Assembly (NCBI GenBank): GCA_012295275.1
Contig: CM022675.1
Location: 12,515,253 to 12,527,752 of the forward strand
DNA from: Chrysomallon squamiferum
Lineage: Eukaryota > Mollusca > Gastropoda > Neomphalida > Peltospiridae
Length of the DNA stretch: 12,500 nt
Reading direction: 5' to 3'
The notes beneath the pieces were generated by a model that was given only the letters and a program-made list of their open reading frames with translations, was not told where the DNA came from and ran no database searches. The stretch's first letter is position 1. Each line of letters begins with the position of its first letter. Below are positions 1 through 7,139 of the stretch, in pieces. Position numbers and translations under genes: made by a program.

Positions 1-494
1 TTAACTAAAATACAAAATATATTAACTTTTACATAACAAAAACTTCATAACTTTTTACAATTTTTATTACTGACCTTAACACCCACACCAGCCCTGTGTC
101 CTGATTATCAAGGTAACCTGATTAGAGGGATTTCAGCACTTTGCTAGAGATTTGAACCAATCTGTCTGACATTAAATATGAACATCAGATAATTGTGCCA
201 CATGCATATTTCACCATCACAAACGTGAGCCACTTTGGTTCACATTGATCAGTTCACTTGCTATTGTTCACTATTGATTGATTTAGACTGACAGCGGAAT
301 TAGCACACTGGCTGACTTTTTCCACAGTTTATCCAGCGGTGAGTATCACCTTTTCAGAGTCCATTAGCAGAGTCAATAATATTTATTTGTATAATCTTTG
401 TCATCAGTGTGTGCGTGTGTGATTGTGCATCTAGTACAGCCTATTCAGCTAATGTGTTGACTTTACAATGCAGCCACTCAGAACTACAATGTGT
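1..494. other. Unique AT-rich sequence, no gene identified
   Basis: This is non-repetitive AT-rich DNA. It holds one candidate exon (287-338, listed separately) and a short TG-rich patch around 406-427. A 67-codon ATG ORF at 409-612 overlaps the TG patch and the following tandem repeat, and shows no recognisable domain. I see no RNA gene, although weak box A and box B resemblances occur on the minus strand (see rejected items). Confidence 0.6.
287..338 (+). other. Candidate internal exon, 52 nt
   Basis: The right edge is a good 5' splice site (GCG|GTGAGTAT at 339). The left edge is a weaker 3' splice site, ending TTTAG at 286 after a T-rich but not strongly pyrimidine tract. Two frames are open. 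In the frame starting at 288 the exon reads LTAELAHWLTFSTVYPA and ends exactly on a codon boundary. No family is recognised. Its main support is that this frame joins without a stop to the exon candidate at 2676-2724. It could equally be the 3' end of a longer untranslated first exon, or chance. Confidence 0.25.
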
Positions 495-840
495 TGTATA
501 CCTCAGTTGTGTCACTAGAACTGTTGTTGTGTTTCTTTTACTGTTTGATAAGGAGTTACATCACTTGAGTTGTGGTATATATGTTTTATTGTTTCAGGAG
601 TTATGTAACTAGATTTGTTGAATATTCATTGTGTAAGCAGATATATCACTGGAATTATTACGTGCATATTTTATTGTTTAATAAGGAATCATATCATTTT
701 CACTGTTGTTGTGTATCATATGTTTTTTTTAATAAGGATTATGTCATTTGTATTATTGTACATAATTAATTGTTTAATGAGGACTTTTATCACTTGAAAT
801 CTTGTTTAAAAAGGAATTCTATTTCATTAAATTGTATGGA
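495..840 (+). repeat. Highly degenerate tandem repeat, units about 32-51 bp
   Basis: A recurrent core resembling (G)TTTAATAAGGA-nTTATATCACTTG is visible in unit starts near 495, 543, 591, 631, 676, 727, 772 and 804. Individual cores are AAGGAGTTACATCACTTG, CAGGAGTTATGTAACTAG, AAGCAGATATATCACTGG, AAGGAATCATATCATTTT and GAGGACTTTTATCACTTG. Between cores lies a T/TG-rich spacer resembling TGTTGTGTATCATATGTTTTATT. The copies are diverged and vary in length by indels, so the array is old. Small ORFs at 572-769 and 615-797 are by-products of this composition. Confidence 0.6.
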
Positions 841-1119
841 CTAAAATAACAAATATTTTTGTGTAAAAAAAATAATAATTGTATTATGTATATATTTTTT
901 ATTCATTGAAGAGTTGAATATTCATTTCAACGCTAATCTTTCTGATTAGCATAAAGTGATCTTTTATATCTACCATCCCATCAACAGGAAGGTATTTATT
1001 TGTTTCTTTGGATACTTTTTCTGACTAGTGGAGAATTATTTCCATATACAGGATAGAACGTACCAGAGCTATTGTTACAGTTATAGAGCACTGGTCAGAA
1101 CAGGAAATAATGAGTTTAA
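841..1119. other. Unique AT-rich sequence with paired hairpins
   Basis: Apart from two abutting short stem-loops (913-931 and 932-950, listed separately), this is ordinary AT-rich non-coding sequence with no ORF or recognisable element. Confidence 0.6.
913..950. repeat. Two abutting perfect inverted repeats
   Basis: The first is GTTGAA (913-918), a 7-nt loop, then TTCAAC (926-931). The second starts at the next base: GCTAATC (932-938), loop TTTCT, then GATTAGC (944-950). The stems are 6 and 7 bp, both perfect. There is no T-run after the second stem, and this is not a bacterial context, so a terminator call is not justified. Confidence 0.6.
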
Positions 1120-1214
1120 TAACGTCGAATGACACTTTATTTGGTAATTAAAAGCTGTATCGTGATTTAGACTGCGGTGCTGTGGTAACAATTAAAAACA
1201 ATTTGCATTCACAT

Positions 1215-1266
1215 ATTGTTTTCATGTCAATCTTGTATTGTTTTCATGTCAATCTTGTATTGTTTC
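1215..1266 (+). repeat. 22-bp tandem duplication
   Basis: ATTGTTTTCATGTCAATCTTGT is present twice without mismatch (1215-1236 and 1237-1258), followed by the first seven bases of a third copy. It looks like a recent slippage or short duplication event. Confidence 0.9.
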
Positions 1267-1336
1267 CGAATAGCGGTGAAGAAAATAAAAATTCATCACA
1301 AGTATTGCGAGTTCAGTGATCCGTGAAATGTGATGA

Positions 1337-1546
1337 ATGGTCATTAAATTTATCAAACAGTTAATTCCACTCAACGATGCAGTAAAGTCGCACGGAATGA
1401 CTTCCACAACGGCGCCGTCTTACCGTAGCCGATGCGTAAAGCATTGCTATTCTATTCTGATTTTGTTATACTTTGGCTTATTGTTGTCGCATATTCACTG
1501 GGGAATGATTAATTACTCCTTCATTGTGCATGAAAACGAGAGCTGA
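1337..1546 (+). CDS. Small uncharacterised ORF, 69 codons, doubtful
   Basis: This ATG-initiated frame lies in the CpG-enriched islet and, unlike most small frames in this window, is not composed of simple repeat. The predicted product starts MVIKFIKQLIPLNDAVKSHG. It has a Ser/Thr/Arg-containing middle (about residues 21-33) and one hydrophobic stretch (about residues 38-51, SILILLYFGLLLSH) that could be a single membrane segment, and it ends HENES. There is no cleavable signal-like N-terminus, no cysteine scaffold and no recognised domain. A frame this long arises readily by chance. An overlapping minus-strand alternative exists: an ATG at 1444-1442 followed by seven codons and a 5' splice-like GTAAGA at 1423. 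Neither is demonstrated. Confidence 0.15.
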   Translation: MVIKFIKQLIPLNDAVKSHGMTSTTAPSYRSRCVKHCYSILILLYFGLLLSHIHWGMINYSFIVHENES

Positions 1547-1725
1547 GTGTGAAAACGCAGAAATAAGAGAAATTCAATAATCTTGAGTTGGGCTATGAGA
1601 GCGAGGTGTCAATCAAGGTGTTTTTTAATTATTTTTTTATTTTATTTATAACGGCATTCGCTGTAATCTTGTTTTGAATTTAATGACGAAACTGTGATAC
1701 CTCAGTAAGCAAGATTATAAAACGA

Positions 1726-1879
1726 TTTTGAAACAAGATCTGTTTTACTACAAGTGGTAATGATATTTCAGTCAAGTGAGATATTACAAGAGTAAATAAT
1801 AAATGAGCCATTAGAGGGAACAAAGGAAACATTTAATAGTAAAAAAAATCTAGTTAATGTTATTTTCTTTAATTTCGAC
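1726..1879. other. AT-rich spacer
   Basis: Nothing recognisable is seen between the CpG-enriched islet and the CATA-rich block. The minus-strand 93-codon frame spanning 1768-2049 is mostly a reading of the adjacent CATA repeat. Confidence 0.5.
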
Positions 1880-2145
1880 ATTACATACATGTATACATTC
1901 ACACATACATTCACATAAACTTGCATACATACACACACACATACATGCACACATAGACATAGACATAAAACATACATTAAAAACATGCATACATAATTAA
2001 GCACATACATATAAATACATATGACATACATACATATGTACATAAACATTCACATATGCACACACCCACAAACACACACTCACATACACATCATACATAC
2101 ATGCATGTATACATACACACATACATTCATCACCTTTATTTACAT
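1880..2145 (+). repeat. CATA/CACA low-complexity block
   Basis: This is an irregular mixture of ACAT, CATACA and (CA)n steps, all with C and A on the + strand. It includes the 15-mer ACATGTATACATTCA at 1887-1901, the 14-bp palindrome ATACATGCATGTAT at 2097-2110, and alternating purine-pyrimidine stretches. Frames on both strands through here (minus 1768-2049, plus 2056-2265) are compositional artefacts. Confidence 0.85.
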
Positions 2146-2675
2146 AACATTCACATTAACAAGGATATTAACTTAAAACTTCATAAAATAATAAGCATTT
2201 CAACTGAGACTTCAAACATACATCAATTCTTCGTTTTCTTTTCTAATTCATATTTTTCTTTTTGAGACACATTTTTTTGAAATTATTCAACTATTTGCAG
2301 TTGAAAAATTGAGGCACAATTTCCTGCCGGCAGTTAACTTGGAATACAATTAATATCTTCATTTCGCACAGAACCGGATTGATTTTTCTACCTGAGTCTT
2401 AGCTTCCCAGGTGTTGCATGCTCTACTCTAAGTAGCTACAATATTGATTAAAACCAACGGTCTCACTCAACAGTTAAATTTGTCTTCAGAGCCGAATCAT
2501 TTTCATCACAGCTGGACAGTGTTTGTACACTGCGGTATCAGTTTGGGTTAAACAGTGATGTGGACTTTGATTATTACAATCACAATATCAGTTTGATCTT
2601 TGACCAGTGTAATAAGATAAAACCTCAGTTTGTTCGTTCAGACACCCCAGTTCTAACTCTGACTTGTTTTTGCAG
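2146..2675. other. Unique non-coding sequence upstream of a candidate exon
   Basis: This stretch is of moderate complexity and largely repeat-free. It contains the perfect palindrome CTGCCGGCAG (2324-2333) beside GTTAAC, and an ACCTG...CAGGT inverted pair (2390-2394 and 2408-2412). Its right end carries a branch-point-like CTAAC (2653-2657), CTGAC (2659-2663) and a pyrimidine tract leading into TTTGCAG at 2675. If the following exon is real, this is intron sequence. Confidence 0.5.
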
Positions 2676-2724
2676 GGGATAGTTGAACACACACTACTTC
2701 AATCAGCTGGAGAGCAGTTACTTG
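2676..2724 (+). other. Candidate internal exon, 49 nt, best splice signals in window
   Basis: The upstream side has CTAAC and CTGAC branch-point-like motifs 19 and 13 nt before a TTGTTTTTGCAG acceptor. The downstream side is CTTG|GTAAGTAC, close to the animal 5' splice consensus. Only one of three frames is open, and it begins at the first exon base: GIVEHTLLQSAGEQLL, with one base left over (phase 1). The exon candidate at 287-338 joins to it in frame. Complexity and GC are higher than in the flanks. No protein family is recognised. An untranslated or non-coding-RNA exon is a fair alternative, as is chance. Confidence 0.4.
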
Positions 2725-2729
2725 GTAAG

Positions 2730-2775
2730 TACTTTTTCATTTTATAACTTTATACTTTTTCATTTTATAACTTTA
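2730..2775 (+). repeat. 23-bp perfect tandem duplication
   Basis: TACTTTTTCATTTTATAACTTTA occurs at 2730-2752 and 2753-2775 without mismatch. It starts within the sixth base of the putative 5' splice site at 2725, so the duplication lies immediately inside the presumed intron. Confidence 0.9.
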
Positions 2776-3669
2776 TACATCTTTTCTTTTTAAATTTATA
2801 CATTTTCTTCTACTCATTAAGAACTTAAAACAAATTGACGTAAATATTGCCTTTTCGTCAATATTTAACTGTTTACAGTTTATTTTTGAAAAGATGTAAA
2901 ATATCTGCTTCTCGTGACATGAGATATGAATTGTTATCACATCTCTGCTGTTTAATATCCTCTATATTCACTGCCTGGATAAATAAAAAACTGCTCTTGT
3001 GTGTCATTTACTGATTTTTATTGATTTATATTTCTTAAAGTGTTGCTTCTTAACAGGCCAAAAGTCCTTTAATTAAAACACATTTTAATTTTATAATTTC
3101 AACTGCCTGTCACAGTATGAAAATTATTTTTAATGTGTATATTAAAAGTCCTTATTTTAAAAGATTTTGTATTTAAAACTTTTTCATATACTTTAAAAAT
3201 TAACTTTTTTCACAAAATAAAGAAAACACAAAGAATCTTTTTTTTTTAAATATATTATTATGAGCTACTCCCATATACTTACACAGATATTTTATAATAA
3301 TAATTTGTTTTGTCTAAAAGTATTTATTATAAGCATTTTTCATACAAAACGATCAACCACATTACATGAATTTAATTATATAATATTATAAATATTTAGC
3401 TGTAGAATCTAAGATCAGTCACTAAATACAAGGTAAATTCAAAATCAGGTTTTTTCTTTAAGAAAAAAGCAAAGAAAAGTAAAAAAAAGAGCAAAGATGA
3501 TCACAATTATGATGAGAAGTTTTATAATTCCATTAGAAAGATTACAAAGTGTTTGAGAAACTGTTGTAAATTACTCTCATTACATCTTGACAGCCAGAAC
3601 GACAGGCTGTGAAAAATCTGTCAGTTTGATAAAAACATCGTCAGCCACTGCAACATGACAGAAACCAGT
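2776..3669. other. AT-rich sequence, no gene identified
   Basis: This is A/T-dominated sequence with homopolymer runs and many AATAAA-like strings, none of which has support as a poly(A) signal. A near-palindrome TTTTTTCTT-T-AAGAAAAAA lies at 3450-3468, followed by an A/G-rich patch to about 3500. A short direct repeat AAAAGTCCTT recurs at about 3060 and 3144. No splice-bounded exon was found. Confidence 0.6.
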
Positions 3670-4345
3670 AACAGCCAAACATCCACACTGTAGTGTAGCA
3701 ATTTGTACTTAACATGGAACATCCATACCATACTTTGTGTTTTTATTTAACACAGGAACATCCATACCATACTTTGTGTTTTTATTTAACATGGAACATC
3801 CATACTATACTTTGTGTTTTTATTTAACATGGAACATCCATACCATACTTTGTGTTTTTATTTAACATGGAACATCTATACTATATTTTGTGTTTTTGTT
3901 TAACATGGAACATCCATACTATATTTTGTGTTTTTATTTAACATGGAACATCCATACTATACTTTGTGTTTTTATTTAACACAGGAACATCTATACTATA
4001 CTTTGTGTTTTTATTTAACACAGGAACATCCATACTATACTTTGTGTTTTTATTTAACACAGGAACATCCATACTATACTTTGTGTTTTTATTTAACATG
4101 GAACATCCATACTATACTTTGTGTTTTTATTTAACATGGAACATTCATACTATACTTTGTGTTTTTATTTAACACAGGAACATCCATACTATACTTTGTG
4201 TTTTTATTTAACATGGAACATCCATACTATACTTTGTGTTTTTATTTAACATGGAACATTCATACTATACTTTGTGTTTTTACTTAACATGGGAACATCT
4301 ATACTATACTTTGTGTTTTTATTTAACATGGGAACATCTATACTC
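3670..4345 (+). repeat. 38/39-bp minisatellite, 16 full copies
   Basis: Full units run 3711-4324. They have the form AACATGGAAC-ATCCATACTATACTTTGTG-TTTTTATTT (38 bp), or carry AACACAGG or AACATGGG at the start (39 bp). Copies 2, 8, 9, 10 and 13 are the ACAGG type, copy 16 is the GGG type and the rest are 38 bp. Minor variants are CCATACC (copies 1, 2, 4), TATATTTT (5, 6), ATCTATAC (5, 8, 16) and ATTCATAC (12, 15). A degenerate unit precedes the array (3670-3710) and a broken one follows. There are no unique spacers between units. ORFs at 3928-4134 and 3966-4172 exist only because runs of 39-bp units keep frame. Confidence 0.97.
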
Positions 4346-4610
4346 TATTGTTTCATGTAACAATGGAATATGAATTAGAACATTCATTAAACACTGAAAA
4401 TCCACGTAACACTGGAACTGTATAATAATCCTCTTACTTAGAACTTTTATATAACTTCTAATAATACAACATCAATTTAACTCTGTACTGGAGCATTTGT
4501 GTGTGTAAAGTTGGACTGGTAGAACATCCATATAATCCATGATACACTGAACATCTATGTGATACAAGAATATCCATTTAACTCTGAATTTTTAATGTTG
4601 TATTCAAACA
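4346..4610 (+). repeat. Decayed minisatellite flank
   Basis: Fragments such as AACAATGGAATATG, AACATTCATTAAACACTG, AACACTGGAACTG, AACATCCATATAATCC, GAACATCTATGTG and AATATCCATTTAAC echo the neighbouring unit at irregular spacing. They suggest mutated remains of a once longer array. Individual unit borders cannot be drawn with confidence. Confidence 0.5.
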
Positions 4611-4626
4611 GTCAAATAGTCTTTGT

Positions 4627-4659
4627 TGTTACCTGCAGCATTTGTTGTCACAGGTAACA
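4627..4659. repeat. 9-bp perfect inverted repeat, 15-nt loop
   Basis: TGTTACCTG (4627-4635) pairs with CAGGTAACA (4651-4659). Each arm carries the CAGGTA/TACCTG E2-box-type core, so besides a hairpin it could be a paired binding site. Function is unknown. Confidence 0.6.
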
Positions 4660-4669
4660 CACATTCTGT

Positions 4670-4762
4670 TTCTGTGTGTAGACACATGTTCTGTGTGTAG
4701 ACACGTGTTCTCTGTGTAGACACGTTCTGTGTGTAGACTCGTGTTCTCTGTGTAGACACATG
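4670..4762 (+). repeat. 19-bp minisatellite, five copies
   Basis: The unit is TTCTGTGTGTAGACACATG. Copies lie at 4670-4688, 4689-4707, 4708-4724 (17 bp, lacking TG), 4725-4743 and 4744-4762. The variants alternate: copies 3 and 5 read TTCTCTGTG while 1, 2 and 4 read TTCTGTGTG, consistent with two-unit duplication. Each unit ends in an ACACATG or ACACGTG type E-box-like string, apart from copies 3 and 4. Confidence 0.93.
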
Positions 4763-5542
4763 CAGTGTTTCTCACCTCTCTGCTAGCAGTTAACACTCAT
4801 TTCTGTTATTTGTCGACTCTAATTTAGACGAGCATGTTTTGAAAGCTGTGCAAGTTCCAACATTTATAGAAAAAGGCCAATGATGTAGCCGAAGCATCTT
4901 TCTCTTACAATTTACTTGATGTTTGTTAGTGAAAAATAAACTTTATTCTGAGTTTAAGTATTTTTTTTTAACTATTTAAATTTTTTATTTTTTTCTTAAA
5001 CTGGAAAAAAGGTATGTGTAGTATTTGCAAGATAATGTTGTTTTGCTTTTCAAAATTGATGTTTTAGTTTCAAAGTTTTTTTGTTTTCTTTGTTAATTTT
5101 GTTGTTTTCAGTTTGTGTAGATATACACTTTCAGAGGATATGCAGAAATAAAGCTGTATCAATACTCTGACTACTACTTAATGTGTCATTATATTTATGG
5201 ATTTTCCTATTTTAAAATTTAATAGTTTGGGGGATGTTGTTTGATACTTAAAAATAAAGTTGTATTGTAGTAAAAATTGGTGTTTAATGTGTCAGAAACT
5301 CTGTTTATAGGTACCTAGATAATGCTCTGATTTAATTACTAGTTTTAAACTTCGCTTCAGTTTAACCACGTCACAATTACTGTTCATTGTCAGAATTAAA
5401 CATTTCTGCTTCCTAGAATAGAAAACAATTTGTTTATGTCATGGGTTGATCCATTAAGTTGTTTTTCTGCTTTCACTTATTTATGCACAAACATTCAGGC
5501 ACATATTCACTGCATTACACAACACAGTATTATAAACACATT
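4763..5542. other. Mostly unique AT-rich sequence
   Basis: This holds a possible degenerate retroelement tail (4845-4960, listed separately). It also holds two short matching segments 106 bp apart: AAATAAAG(C/T)TGTAT at 5146 and 5252, and TTAATGTGTCA at 5178 and 5284. The sequence between the paired ends is not conserved, so the repeat is weak. No ORF or convincing exon is present. Confidence 0.5.
4845..4960 (+). mobile_element. Possible eroded retroelement 3' tail
   Basis: The segment AATGATGTAGCCGAAGCATCTTTC (centred at 4880-4902), followed by a T/A-rich stretch and AAAAATAAACTTTATT, is reminiscent of the 'GATGAAGCCGAAACGTC ... AATAAA' tails I associate with some animal LINE and Penelope-like copies. 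The GATG (4882-4885) and CATC (4895-4898) arms could pair. There is no reverse transcriptase or GIY-YIG coding remnant nearby and no target-site duplication was identified, so this rests on resemblance only. Confidence 0.2.
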
Positions 5543-5563
5543 ACACACACACACACACACACA
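5543..5563 (+). repeat. (AC)10 microsatellite
   Basis: An uninterrupted dinucleotide run of 21 nt, flanked by TT and GT. Confidence 0.95.
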
Positions 5564-5892
5564 GTAACACCTTTCTGAAATTAGTATACATTTATTGACA
5601 GATATTAATAATAAAATGAAAACAGCAATCAGCAAAAACATCCACTTATAACCACTAATCAAAAAATATTTCTAATTAGAAATATAAATAATTTATAAAC
5701 ACAGAATAAAAATAATAATTTATGATGAGAGGGCAGAGTTATTATTTGTAGCTTTTGAAGGAACCAGCAGCAAAATAAAGCAGTAAAAAAACAAAAAACA
5801 AAAAACGTCTGTTTGTTTAGAGACTGAAAACTGCAATAACAAAGTACAGGACAGAGATCCAGTCTAAAGCCAAATCCAAGACACAGCCAAAA
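5564..5892. other. A-rich unique sequence, no gene identified
   Basis: A-rich + strand sequence with short AAAAAC steps at about 5786-5806. No ORF, RNA gene or clear repeat was seen. Confidence 0.6.
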
Positions 5893-5979
5893 GAGAATCC
5901 AAGATTTTTATCTTTTTCTTCTTTGAGAATCCAAGATTTTTATCTTTTTCTTCTTTGAGAATCAAACATTTTTATCTTC
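5893..5979 (+). repeat. 32-bp tandem repeat, about 2.7 copies
   Basis: GAGAATCCAAGATTTTTATC followed by TTTTTCTTCTTT repeats perfectly at 5893-5924 and 5925-5956. A diverged partial third copy (GAGAATCAAACATTTTTATCTTCAC) starts at 5957. Confidence 0.92.
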
Positions 5980-6719
5980 ACTTCCAGATTTTAAATAAAA
6001 CAAATTTCCCCATACTCACCTTTTAAATAAACAGTTTGGTTATACAAAACAATTTTTTTTTTCTCACTGCATTAACCACTTAACAATCTGGCAGGCTTGG
6101 TGCATTAACCACTTAGGTGCTAGCAACACCAGAATTATCAACTTAACACACTCACATTAAACACTGTGTTTTGGCAACCACATGCTGAACTGAAGAAAAC
6201 CAGTTTTACATTTTTTCAATGTAAAATGTTCAGTGGAAATGCAGAGGAATCCAGGATCAAACCATCCCACTGAGGATTAAAAGCTGAGGATTATCTTGCA
6301 TGGGATTAAATTAAAAAATAAATTTTACCAAAGACGATTTAAAGAAATTTTCCTATTGGTGTCTAAAGGGTTAAAATTTACTTCAAGAAGCCGATTTCTT
6401 CATTGAAAAACCCTCAAAACAACAATTACAGGCATTTCTGATCTGTTTCCCAATGGAAGCTCATCAAACTGTTTGATAAACCTTGGACATGGCATTTTCA
6501 TTTTTTCTTTTTTTTTAAATTCATTTCAAACATTTATTCCATCAAATGCTGTTTTCTTCCCAGTAGGAAAATATTCATTATGATCTTTGACAAAACATAT
6601 TTACATAACACTAATTATATGTACATAAAAACAGAAAGTTATCTGTGTGAGAAATTGTTGTTATAAAGTGAATCTGTAAAGTATTGCTATTAATATACTG
6701 GCAGAAATACTTTTTATCT
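5980..6719. other. Unique AT-rich sequence with short repeats
   Basis: TGCATTAACCACTTA occurs at 6068-6082 and again at 6101-6115. CTGAGGATTA occurs at 6270 and 6284. ATCAAAC-T-GTTTGAT (6463-6477) is a perfect odd palindrome. A bipartite inverted repeat (6185-6233) is listed separately. A minus-strand 5' splice-like AAAAG|GTGAGTATGG ends at about 6021 but has no partner acceptor or open frame. No gene is called. Confidence 0.55.
6185..6233. repeat. Bipartite inverted repeat (6 + 9 bp stems)
   Basis: The inner stem is TTTTACATT (6204-6212) with AATGTAAAA (6218-6226) and a 5-nt loop. The outer stem is CTGAAC (6185-6190) with GTTCAG (6228-6233). The two stems stack with a 13-nt bulge on the left side and a single base on the right. 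Confidence 0.55.
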
Positions 6720-7139
6720 ATTTTTATTTTAAAAATCTTTATTTTTATTTTATAGAATTTACAACAGTGGGTGTGTTTACTCTTATAATGATCTGTTGTT
6801 TAGATACTACTATCTAAATCTCTTCCCAACTGAAATGTTTGTTTTTCTTCCTAATACATTCTTAACCTTCAGTTTTTATTTTTATTATTTTATTTTTCCT
6901 TTTTCTTTATTTTTATTTTTCATAACTTTTATAATTAGTATTATTTTTTTTACTTTTTGACTTACCATTTTAATTTTCTTACATTTTTTTAATATCATTT
7001 TTAATTTTTTAATTTTTTTATTTACCTTTTACTTATGTTTTTGTAATAAAGTTTTTCTTTTCCTTTCGTTTTTTTTCTTCACTTTTTTCTTTAATGACTT
7101 TTACATAGCTCTTCAGATAATTGTCTATTTTCAGTGCAA
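6720..7139 (+). repeat. T-rich strand-asymmetric tract
   Basis: The + strand is dominated by T, with frequent TTTTTATTTT, TTTTTCTTT and T6-T8 runs and very little G. There is no single repeat unit. It resembles the decayed poly-T or pyrimidine-rich low complexity found in introns and intergenic DNA. Confidence 0.75.

Larger units (their letters stand above)
1120..1725. other. CpG-enriched islet
   Basis: By eye there are more than 20 CpG dinucleotides here, with about eight packed between 1388 and 1437. Most of the surrounding window has only one or two per several hundred bases. The islet includes a perfect GC-rich palindrome ACGGCGCCGT (1409-1418). Overall base composition is still moderate, so it does not meet vertebrate CpG-island criteria. 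It could mark an unmethylated regulatory segment, an exon or a younger insertion. Confidence 0.5.

Noticed and set aside
147-232. Minus-strand tRNA/SINE-like promoter: box B-like GGTTCAAATCTC (158-147) and box A-like TGGCTCACG (232-224)
   Set aside because: The spacing is longer than typical, the box A match is partial, no cloverleaf can be drawn, and there is no SINE body, tail or target-site duplication.
932-950. Rho-independent terminator
   Set aside because: A hairpin without a following T-run, in a genome with animal-like features. Bacterial termination logic does not apply.
1768-2049. Minus-strand 93-codon Met/Tyr/Cys/Val-rich frame
   Set aside because: Mostly the reverse reading of the CATA/CA block. 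The cysteine pattern is an outcome of TGTG, not a knottin-type scaffold.
3928-4172. 68-residue repeat proteins (repeating YYTLCFYLTQEHP) in two overlapping frames
   Set aside because: They exist only where consecutive units are 39 bp. The 38-bp units break frame on both sides, and the same repeat reads open in two frames, as expected for a minisatellite.
3711-4345. CRISPR-like periodicity of about 38 bp
   Set aside because: Units are contiguous with no unique spacers between repeats, the context is a eukaryotic AT-rich genome, and no cas genes are present. It is a minisatellite.
6010-6070. Minus-strand donor AAAAG|GTGAGTATGG near 6021
   Set aside because: The would-be exon is A-rich, lacks a pyrimidine-tract acceptor and has no protein-like frame.
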